Below, piece after piece: positions 57,860 through 64,000 of a stretch of DNA of 64,000 bases (position 1 is its first letter; the number at the start of each line of letters is the position of its first letter). This DNA is from Streptococcus lutetiensis. Lineage in GTDB: Bacteria > Bacillota > Bacilli > Lactobacillales > Streptococcaceae. Position numbers and translations under genes: made by a program. The notes under the pieces were generated by a model. That model was not told the DNA's origin. It saw only the letters and a list, made by a program, of their open reading frames with translations, and searched no databases. Location: assembly GCF_900475675.1 (NCBI RefSeq), contig NZ_LS483403.1, positions 1,674,001 to 1,738,000 on the forward strand. Reading direction: 5' to 3'.

Positions 57860-58669
57860 ATGCCCCAAAATAGGATAAACAATTTCATCAAAATAGGAGG
57901 CTTAATCTTAGTAATCTCTTTTCTACTATTAGTCCTTGATATAGTTAATCTTCCAACAAAACTTGGTTTTAATATAAAAACTTTAAATGTTGAAATTTGG
58001 AATATTTACGCCACGCTTTTAGGAAGTGGATTAACTCTATATGGCGTTCTTATAACAATTAACAGTCAATATGAATCACAAATAGAAGATACTAAACGGA
58101 TTGTAAAGCCTATGATTGATGTGTCATCCGTTGACGAGTATAATTACAAGAATAAGTATATTCAATTTGACTTTATATTTCCCAAAGCATATCCAAATCT
58201 TCCAAGAAAGAATAATGTTGATACTCCAAATGTCACCATCTCTCTAGAAAATATTGGAACTAGGGAACTGTATAATTTATATATAGGAAATTTTGAAGCT
58301 ACTTATTTTGATGATGGGGGCTATTATTATCAACTTAATCCAATCTTATATTCAGACCATCAGGTACAACTTAATCTTTTGTTTTATGAAAAAATTGGTT
58401 ATCTTAAAGAATTTAATCAGGAAGATAAATTTCATTTGCTCATTTCTCCCATCAAATTTTCAACCTATTTTCAGGATTGCTTAAATAACTGGTATGAGCA
58501 ATCATTTGAATTATGTATTTTCCACCAAGTTCAAGAAGACAAGTCAGATGAAGAAACTTCACTAACAGTTCGTATTGAAAGAGTAGAGATATATTCTGCC
58601 CCTAAAGAAATTTCTCCCGATTTACTTCCGTGGGTAACTAATCCAAGTAAGTTAGTCCATTTTTTGTGA
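57860..58669 (+). CDS. Two-TM membrane protein of unknown function
   Basis: 269 aa. Two N-terminal membrane helices (about 12-31 and 47-67) are followed by a cytoplasmic or external beta-rich domain (PNVTISLENIGTRELYNLYIGNFEATYF.., LTVRIERVEIYS). AAAAGGAATTTTACCC lies upstream of MPQNRINNFIKIGG. No family recognised. It is the right-most cargo of element 2, after the Fic gene and its repeats. Confidence 0.6.
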   Translation: MPQNRINNFIKIGGLILVISFLLLVLDIVNLPTKLGFNIKTLNVEIWNIYATLLGSGLTLYGVLITINSQYESQIEDTKRIVKPMIDVSSVDEYNYKNKYIQFDFIFPKAYPNLPRKNNVDTPNVTISLENIGTRELYNLYIGNFEATYFDDGGYYYQLNPILYSDHQVQLNLLFYEKIGYLKEFNQEDKFHLLISPIKFSTYFQDCLNNWYEQSFELCIFHQVQEDKSDEETSLTVRIERVEIYSAPKEISPDLLPWVTNPSKLVHFL

Positions 58670-58856
58670 CATCACTTATAAGCCACCTCGCTCCTATGCA
58701 ATTTATCATTAATGACCTAAATTTTATCTGATTTTTGTCTGATTGAAACTGAAGTAAGGTCAAAATCACTCTATTTCATCAATAATTGAAAGATTGAAAA
58801 GCCCATAAAATAAACGTTTCTGTTCATCATGAAACTTGCTAAATTACACATTACGC

Positions 58857-58873
58857 TTACTGAAGTTAAATAA
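58857..58873 (+). repeat. attR core (right end of element 2)
   Basis: TTACTGAAGTTAAATAA, identical to the rpmG 3' end at 44266-44282. Confidence 0.82.
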
Positions 58874-58903
58874 GGATTCAATACGAATCAATACAAAAGA
58901 AAA

Positions 58904-58920
58904 ACGCTGATTTTAAGCGT
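58904..58920 (+). terminator. Original rpmG terminator displaced by the elements
   Basis: ACGCT / AGCGT stem with T7 on the plus strand, 30 bases after attR. With no plus-strand gene just upstream other than the att remnant, it is most simply the native terminator of rpmF-rpmG before insertion. Confidence 0.55.
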
Positions 58921-59047
58921 TTTTTTCTTTATTCAGAATGCGATATATTGCACTGTATTTCAATTCAAACTCTACCTTTTTCTTAATTGATTTTTGTTCA
59001 TACTGAGCTAAGTCAACTTAACCATGATTAAATAATAACATTATATC

Positions 59048-59561
59048 TTATCTAATACTTTTCCTGTAATTAATATACTCGGTTAATGTCATAATTGACA
59101 AATTTCCAGATTTATCTTCAACAATATACAAATCATTTAGATATTCATTGCTATTGTTATCGAGAATACTTTCTGCTTCGATAATTTTTTCTATAGAGTC
59201 TTGGGGTCCATAGTCAGAAATATCGCATGACACTTCTAAATATATTGTTCCTTTACCAGTATTAGATTTAATGGTCAGTTTAGCATCAAGTATAACTACA
59301 TTATTTTTTTATTTTAGAAATAATCTTAATAATAATATCTTTCAAAATATCTACACATAGAGCTATTTCAAGTTCATTTAAAAAGTCATTATTAACCAAT
59401 ATCTCGATAAAAGAATAGAACGAAGCATGAATCTGATTACCCCTAAGGAAAGCAACTTCAATATCATCACTTTTTGATCGTTCTTGAATTTCTAACTGCT
59501 CGTCATCTGTAAAAAGATCTGGAGCTTTAATTAGTATTTCCTTTGTTATAAATACCCTTCC
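59048..59561 (-). pseudogene. Unknown protein, frameshifted and lacking a start
   Basis: Two frames joined by a one-base slip in a run of seven A on the coding strand (59304-59310). The first reads ..KEILIKAPDLFTDDEQLEIQE.. ending KIKK*. The second reads ..NNVVILDAKLTIKSNTGKGTIYLEV..MTLTEYINYRKSIR. About 170 aa if bridged; no proper start codon or ribosome site at the 5' end. Family not recognised. Confidence 0.5.
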
Positions 59562-59608
59562 TTAGATTAATTAAATAGAACTAATGTCTAATTATCAATA
59601 TTAATACT

Positions 59609-60490
59609 CTATTCTTTCATGCCTGAAAACACTTCGATATGGTTCCCTAGTATTTTTATATCTACTGGAAGATTATCCGACTTATCTCCATCAACATCTG
59701 ACTCTAACTTAACCTCTGAAGAAATCCTAATATTACGCGCTTTGATATATTCGATATTATCGTTACCTACTAGATCTCCTTTTAACAAATCTGGGATAGT
59801 CGATAGTTTAGAAATAATAGTTGCATCTTTTAAAATCAAGATATTTCCATATCCATCTGTATTTTCATCAAATAGTTTTTTGTCTGCATAGTAATTAGAT
59901 AGAAGAACTAAGACCTGACTAGCTTCACCTTCATAATTGCCATTTTCGCTTTCAATACGAACATTAAATACATCGTCTTCCACAACGGACTTCATCGTAT
60001 TGATTGCATATGCAAAGATACCGTACTTTGTTTTATCTTCAATATTAACGTTATGAATGGCTTCTGGTAAAGATCCAACACTAAAAATATAGCCAAAATA
60101 ATTTTGATTAGCTTTTCCAATATCAATGGTTTTCGTAAAATTGAAATCAAGTTCTTCTATCGCTTGATCAATACTTTGGTTGATCTCTAAAAGCTTTGTG
60201 ATTAGATTACCAGTTCCACCAGGAATAATACCAAGTTTTGGAATGTGATTTTTTTCAGCAATCCCTGAAATAACCTCATTTACAGTACCGTCTCCACCAA
60301 AAACAATTACTGCATCATATTTTTCTTTAGAGGCCTTTTCAGCAAATTGAGTTGCATCTTTGGCTTTTTGCGTAATCTTAGTTTCAACATAATCAAAATA
60401 CTTTTTAGCCTTATTCTCCAGGCTCTCTTTATAATCTAATGCTGTTTCTCCTCCAGAAGTTGGATTAATAATTATCATTACTTTTTTCAT
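59609..60490 (-). CDS. Diacylglycerol kinase family lipid kinase
   Basis: 293 aa with the DAGKc domain: MKKVMIIINPTSGGETALDY, the nucleotide loop IVFGGDGTVNEVISGI near residue 65, and GGTGNLITKLLEI. It phosphorylates diacylglycerol or a related lipid (DgkB/YegS-like) at the membrane face. The C-terminal beta-sandwich ends ..HIEVFSGMKE. It follows the DUF389 gene by 76 bases and may be co-transcribed with it. Confidence 0.88.
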   Translation of the reverse strand: MKKVMIIINPTSGGETALDYKESLENKAKKYFDYVETKITQKAKDATQFAEKASKEKYDAVIVFGGDGTVNEVISGIAEKNHIPKLGIIPGGTGNLITKLLEINQSIDQAIEELDFNFTKTIDIGKANQNYFGYIFSVGSLPEAIHNVNIEDKTKYGIFAYAINTMKSVVEDDVFNVRIESENGNYEGEASQVLVLLSNYYADKKLFDENTDGYGNILILKDATIISKLSTIPDLLKGDLVGNDNIEYIKARNIRISSEVKLESDVDGDKSDNLPVDIKILGNHIEVFSGMKE

Positions 60491-60566
60491 TGATATTTTC
60501 TCCTATGGACTACTAGTGACAATACTTTTCAATGGTTTCTTATGCTTATCAAATTAATATCTCACA

Positions 60567-61619
60567 TTACTTGTTGTTATTTGAGGATTCTTTATACTTA
60601 TCCTTTTCTATTTGTTGAAGATCATCATCATTTTTATATTGAATAATGTAGTCGACTAATTCTTTTTCAGTTAATCTATCATTTGTTAATTGTGAAACCT
60701 GAATCGAGATATTTTTCAAACCATATTCATTTTGTTTGTTAATGATACTTTGTAACTCAGATTCTGAAAGATACTTACCTGAAATGGTTAGCTTTAGTGT
60801 ATTGTTTTCTTTACTATATTTCTTTTTCAAAATAGTATGGTTTTCAAATTGATCAGATAGATAATTATTGATAGACTCATTGATTAGCGTATCTCTAACT
60901 AAGGTAGTTGCAGAAGCTAAACTTGGAATAATAAGAACAAGCGAGACTAAAATTAATATTTTTCGCATTTTAGAGGCTTCACGATTATGTTTAAAATAAG
61001 GATTTTTAATCATCATCACATTAGTGCCAATATATGTAGCAATCATAATAAAACTGCAGTTAATGGAGAACAAATATGACGCCCCTATCATATACTCAAG
61101 ATTTCCTGTGGCAATAGAATACCCCACGGTACAAACGGGTGGCATAAGAGCAGTTGCAATGGCGACACCAGGAACAATGTTATTAGCTTCTTTCTTTCGT
61201 GCTCCAATAATGCCGGCTAATCCACCGACGAATGCGATTACAACGTCCCAAATTGTGGGCGAAGTTCTAGCAATAATTTCCGTACTTGCGTAAGAAATGG
61301 GCGAAAGTAAAAAATAAAGTGTAGAGGCTAAAAGGCTTACTGCAACTTGAATAAAAAGAACTTTAAACGATTTTTTGAGAAGTTTTGTATCTAATATTGC
61401 TAACGCAAAACCTACTCCAAGGATAGGTGTCATCAATGGAGAAATCAACATTGCCCCTATGATTGTTGGAATAGAATTCATATTCAAACCAATAGATGCA
61501 ATCAACATCGCACACAATAAAGTGGTTAAGTCACTTTTTGATAATTCTAAATCCTCATAGATTTTTTCCCTAAATTCAATTAAAGAATAAAGTTTATCAT
61601 CCTTCAAAATTTTTTCCAT
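60567..61619 (-). CDS. DUF389 family membrane protein
   Basis: 350 aa. Cytoplasmic N-terminus (1-30), then the DUF389 core with about six membrane segments: LLCAMLIASIGLNMNSIPTIIGAMLISPLMTPILG and GGLAGIIGARKKEANNIVPGVAIATALMPPVCTVGYS, both conserved Gly/Pro-rich blocks. The soluble C-terminal domain (about 240-350) is charged. Function unknown; often found near lipid or stress genes. Confidence 0.88.
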   Translation of the reverse strand: MEKILKDDKLYSLIEFREKIYEDLELSKSDLTTLLCAMLIASIGLNMNSIPTIIGAMLISPLMTPILGVGFALAILDTKLLKKSFKVLFIQVAVSLLASTLYFLLSPISYASTEIIARTSPTIWDVVIAFVGGLAGIIGARKKEANNIVPGVAIATALMPPVCTVGYSIATGNLEYMIGASYLFSINCSFIMIATYIGTNVMMIKNPYFKHNREASKMRKILILVSLVLIIPSLASATTLVRDTLINESINNYLSDQFENHTILKKKYSKENNTLKLTISGKYLSESELQSIINKQNEYGLKNISIQVSQLTNDRLTEKELVDYIIQYKNDDDLQQIEKDKYKESSNNNK

Positions 61620-61661
61620 AACAGTACTCCATCTTTGTTAGTATAGTCACTTTTTAAGAAG

Positions 61662-62153
61662 TTAATCGGTATCGTTTGATCTCTTTTGTAAGGAAAGGAT
61701 TTCCTGAAGAAATAACTTTTTAACTTCATCCTCTGATGATGTTTCGAAATCGTCAATCATTATTTTTGCAACTTCTTTACGAGAGCTTGTTCCATATTCT
61801 TCTTTCAATTCATAATCAATTCTCTCCTCAAAATTGGTATAAGGATATTGACCAAGTAGTGCATTGATACGTTGATCAAATTCATAATCAATCCACCACT
61901 TCTCAAACAATTCTTTGAAAGCTTGCAAATCTGGTTCAGAATCCCATAGGGCTAATGCATCCATGAAACCAATTTTATATCCATTAATTTCTGAGCAGAA
62001 ACCAACGACCTCATCCTTATTAATTTTGGCCAATTCCTAACGCATTTCAAGCAAATTCTTGTCTACAAAGAGTCGTTCAAAACCCTCAAGCTGTTTACTA
62101 AATTCGTCTAATTTAGTGTAATCCTGACGATTCAATGTTTCTCTAATATCCAT
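61662..62153 (-). pseudogene. Unknown soluble protein split by an amber codon
   Basis: Start MDIRETLNRQDYTKLDEFSK at 62153 behind AAAGGAGATTATT. After 38 residues (..NLLEMR) comes TAG (62037-62039), and the same frame continues ELAKINKDEVVGFCSEINGYKIGFMDALALWDS.. to ..LQKRSNDTD, about 163 aa in total. A TTG at 62031-62033 might restart translation, but without a clear ribosome site. Acidic, Trp-containing, helical; family not recognised. Confidence 0.6.
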
Positions 62154-62731
62154 AATAATCTCCTTTTTGAATTTTAAACTACTACTGGAAATAACACAGT
62201 ATCCTGTGTATGATTTAGGCTTTTTATTGGATGATACTTCATAAAGAAAAAGTATGTAAGTATTTATATATTTCAATTATACATTTTATTTCCACTTTCG
62301 TCACTCTCACTTCTTAGGGAGTTTTTTTAACGTTTTAATTGACTAAAAATCTTATGGATATACCAACATAATCAAATGTTTTATTAATGAATCATTCAAT
62401 TATCGGAATGGTCTGATAATAATAACTATATATTTAGAGTATTTACAAAACTGTTCAAAAAACTATAAGAATCATAACATAAAACACTTGTAAGTCTATG
62501 CAATCATTTGCAAAAGCGATTGATGATTTTTATTCTATTTTTTTGTAAACGAAAACATTTTAATTGACTTATCATTTTGATTAACTTATACTGTTAATAA
62601 CAGGTATATACTAACATTAATCTTATGATTGTTAAGATTAATATAAAAAATGTTTTAGCTAAAATGTAACTCTTTAGATTGTTTGGTTTCTCAAACAATC
62701 TAACTTTCCTCAACTTAGAAAGGGGGACATT
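62154..62731. other. 578-bp intergenic region with promoter, orphan terminator and leader hairpin
   Basis: A plus-strand terminator-like hairpin ACTCTC / GGGAGT with T7 (62303-62328) has no gene before it. Promoter TTGACT (62564-62569), 17 bases, TATACT (62587-62592). The leader carries a perfect 12-bp inverted repeat TTAGATTGTTTG (62674-62685) / CAAACAATCTAA (62692-62703). No ORF supported. Confidence 0.6.
62564..62592 (+). promoter_or_regulatory. Promoter of the GlsB-AmaP-Asp23 operon
   Basis: TTGACT-N17-TATACT, near-consensus sigma-A promoter, giving a leader of about 130 nt with a 12-bp hairpin just ahead of the GlsB ribosome site (AGAAAGGGGGACATT). Confidence 0.75.
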
Positions 62732-62971
62732 ATGCTTTGGTCTATTATCGTAGGAGGCTTTATCGGTCTTATTACAGGTGGTATCACTAAAAAGGGAGGC
62801 TCCATGGGAATAATCGCTAATATCTTTGCAGGTTTAGTCGGTTCATTTGTTGGACAATCACTTTTCGGTGCATGGGGACCTAGTCTAGCTGGAATGGCAT
62901 TAATTCCATCAATCTTAGGAGCAGTCATTGTTGTTGCAGTAGTATCATTTTTCCTAGGGAAAAAAGAATGA
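62732..62971 (+). CDS. GlsB/YeaQ/YmgE family stress membrane protein
   Basis: 79 aa, Gly-rich with three membrane helices: WSIIVGGFIGLITGGITKKGG, IIANIFAGLVGSFVGQSLFG.., and VIVVAVVSFFLGKKE. Known as transglycosylase-associated or GlsB-like protein; stress-induced in enterococci and other Firmicutes. First gene of the envelope-stress operon. Confidence 0.9.
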   Translation: MLWSIIVGGFIGLITGGITKKGGSMGIIANIFAGLVGSFVGQSLFGAWGPSLAGMALIPSILGAVIVVAVVSFFLGKKE

Positions 62972-63032
62972 ACTTGAATCTTTTTGACAGGAATAGATTA
63001 AAGTTCAAATTCTGTTGATGAAAGGATTCGAT

Positions 63033-63599
63033 ATGTCAAAAACCAAAAAAATACTTTACCTTATTTTATGTATTTTAATCTTGACAATTTTGATTCCTAT
63101 TTTGCTAGATTATCATAAAGTCAGTGGCTTAGGACTTCATTTAGTTGATTGGAAACAAATTTCCTTTTTAGACTTTTATCTTTCAAGATATGTTTTCTGG
63201 GGTACTTTAGTACTTTCAGCTGTAGTGTTGTTTCTAATGCTTGTTACACTCTTTTATCCTAAACAATATTTAGAGATTCAATTACCTGATGTTGATGGTG
63301 AACTCAAATTAAAAAATTCAGCTATTGAAGGATTTGTGCGTTGTGTGGTTGCTAATCACAATTTTATAAAGGATCCTACTATTAAGGTAAACAGTCGTAA
63401 GAATAAATGTTTAGTTCACGTAGAAGGACAAATGCTTGCATCGGACAACATTATTAAACGAACTCAAATAATTAAAGATGAGATTGCTAATGGATTGACA
63501 CAGTTTTTTGGAATGAATCATCATGTAAAACTGTATATTTCTGTAAAAGAATACAAGCCAAAACCACCACGTAAAAAAACTGTTAGTCGTGTAAAGTAA
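63033..63599 (+). CDS. amaP: AmaP, alkaline-shock membrane anchor protein
   Basis: 188 aa. Start MSKTKKILYLILCILILTI at 63033 behind GAAAGGATTCGAT; the frame also opens at 63015 without a ribosome site. Two membrane helices (about 6-27 and 50-75) precede a cytoplasmic DUF322-like domain (ELKLKNSAIEGFVRCVVA..) and a basic tail (KPKPPRKKTVSRVK). In S. aureus AmaP tethers Asp23 to the membrane. Confidence 0.85.
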   Translation: MSKTKKILYLILCILILTILIPILLDYHKVSGLGLHLVDWKQISFLDFYLSRYVFWGTLVLSAVVLFLMLVTLFYPKQYLEIQLPDVDGELKLKNSAIEGFVRCVVANHNFIKDPTIKVNSRKNKCLVHVEGQMLASDNIIKRTQIIKDEIANGLTQFFGMNHHVKLYISVKEYKPKPPRKKTVSRVK

Positions 63600-63610
63600 G
63601 GAAGTAAAAA

Positions 63611-63781
63611 ATGGAATGGTTAAAAAAATACCGATATCCATTTCTTTCCGGATTGGCAGGTGTTATCTTAGCTTGCTTCATCCTATCCTATGGTTTTTTT
63701 AAGACTTTATTTGTCTTGATTTGCGCCACTCTAGGAGTTGGAATTGGATATTATATTCAACAAAAACAATTATTTAAATAG
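63611..63781 (+). CDS. DUF2273 family small membrane protein
   Basis: 56 aa: MEWLKKYRYPFLSGLAGVIL, two membrane helices, tail YYIQQKQLFK. Always between amaP and asp23 in this operon type; ribosome site GGAAGTAAAAA. Function unknown, presumed part of the membrane-bound Asp23 complex. Confidence 0.88.
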   Translation: MEWLKKYRYPFLSGLAGVILACFILSYGFFKTLFVLICATLGVGIGYYIQQKQLFK

Positions 63782-63795
63782 TAAAGGAGATTCAT

Positions 63796-64000
63796 ATGTC
63801 AAAAGTAGAAAAAAAAGTAGAAGAAATAAAAGGTGAATTGACCTACGAAGATAAAGTCATTCAAAAAATTATTGGCCTTTCTTTAGAAAATGTTCCAGGT
63901 TTGCTGGCTATTGATGGAGGCTTTTTCTCAAACCTAAGTGAAAAACTTGTCAATACTGATAACGTTGCAAGTGGAGTCAATGTGGAAGTCGGTAAAGAGC
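63796..64000 (+). CDS. Asp23/Gls24 family envelope stress protein (partial)
   Basis: The first 68 codons; the rest lies beyond the window. MSKVEKKVEEIKGELTYED, then KVIQKIIGLSLENVPGLLAIDGGFFSN..NVASGVNVEVGKE, the Asp23/Gls24 core. AAAGGAGATTCAT precedes the start. Abundant cytoplasmic stress protein attached to the membrane via AmaP. Confidence 0.93.
   Translation, partial: MSKVEKKVEEIKGELTYEDKVIQKIIGLSLENVPGLLAIDGGFFSNLSEKLVNTDNVASGVNVEVGKE

Larger units (their letters stand above)
50315..58873. mobile_element. Integrative element 2 (about 8.6 kb, IME-like)
   Basis: Bounded by att cores 50298 and 58857. Contents: ClbS/DfsB-like cargo, integrase, excisionase-like gene, Rep/relaxase-like gene, oriT-like region, accessory genes, XRE repressor, broken Fic gene and a membrane protein. 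No coupling protein or secretion genes, so at best it is mobilised by a helper ICE. Confidence 0.78.
58670..59047. other. Right end of element 2 and chromosome junction
   Basis: Holds the arm repeats ATCTGATT (58726-58733) and GTCTGATT (58737-58744), 11 bp apart; a 14-codon rpmG-tail-like segment (58829-58873); the attR core; and a plus-strand terminator. No other gene supported. Confidence 0.6.

Overview
The window looks like a low-GC Streptococcus chromosome, most probably from the S. bovis/S. equinus group (S. gallolyticus, S. macedonicus, S. infantarius and relatives). This rests on the core proteins (EF-Ts, S2, RecA, MutS/MutL, ArgS/AspS/HisS, L32/L33), on SigX-type com-boxes, and on an Rgg regulator paired with tiny hydrophobic peptides. 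The species is an inference; the genus is close to certain.

Layout. 0-5.5 kb: clpC (5' part only) and ctsR, a small export-type membrane protein, tsf and rpsB, tRNA-Cys(GCA), and an S66 peptidase. 5.5-10.5 kb: an accessory locus. It holds a thioredoxin-like protein, a degenerate M50-like membrane protein, a broken ABC transporter and a 71-aa peptide on the minus strand. Facing away from these are two tandem pheromone-like micro-ORFs, the second overlapping the 3' end of an Rgg regulator. 10.7-17.2 kb: pepO, then a ruined sortase-dependent pilus operon (adhesin, pilin, SrtC, all pseudogenes) and a TetR regulator. 17.2-31.7 kb: a convergent intergenic region with a DnaA-box cluster, the anaerobic ribonucleotide reductase operon, a polytopic membrane protein, a 42-aa ORF behind a com-box, DUF1292-ruvX-ireB, spxA, cinA-recA (com-box), an MFS remnant, tag, and ruvA-mutL. 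31.8-44.3 kb: mutS-ymcA/ricA-like-argR, argS, an esterase, two YitT proteins, aspS, hisS, rpmF-rpmG.

44.3-58.9 kb is foreign. Two related integrative elements sit in tandem at the 3' end of rpmG. Three copies of a 17-bp attachment core (44266, 50298, 58857) and paired 8-bp repeats 11 bp apart at each element end define them. Each has its own tyrosine integrase and small excisionase-like gene. Element 1 (about 6.0 kb) keeps a truncated FtsK/TcpA-type ATPase. Element 2 (about 8.6 kb) keeps a replication-initiator/relaxase-like protein, an oriT-like GC-rich hairpin region and an XRE repressor. Both carry cargo between att and integrase: a 460-aa protein with two C-terminal membrane segments, and a ClbS/DfsB-like protein. 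Element 2 also has a frameshifted Fic gene followed by three tandem hairpin repeats and a 2-TM protein of unknown function.

58.9-64 kb: a decayed gene, a diacylglycerol-kinase-like protein, a DUF389 membrane protein, an amber-split gene, and the start of a GlsB-AmaP-DUF2273-Asp23 envelope/alkaline-stress operon running off the end of the window.

Disabling lesions (nonsense codons and homopolymer slips) are frequent in accessory genes and absent from every housekeeping gene examined. This argues for genuine gene decay rather than poor sequence quality.
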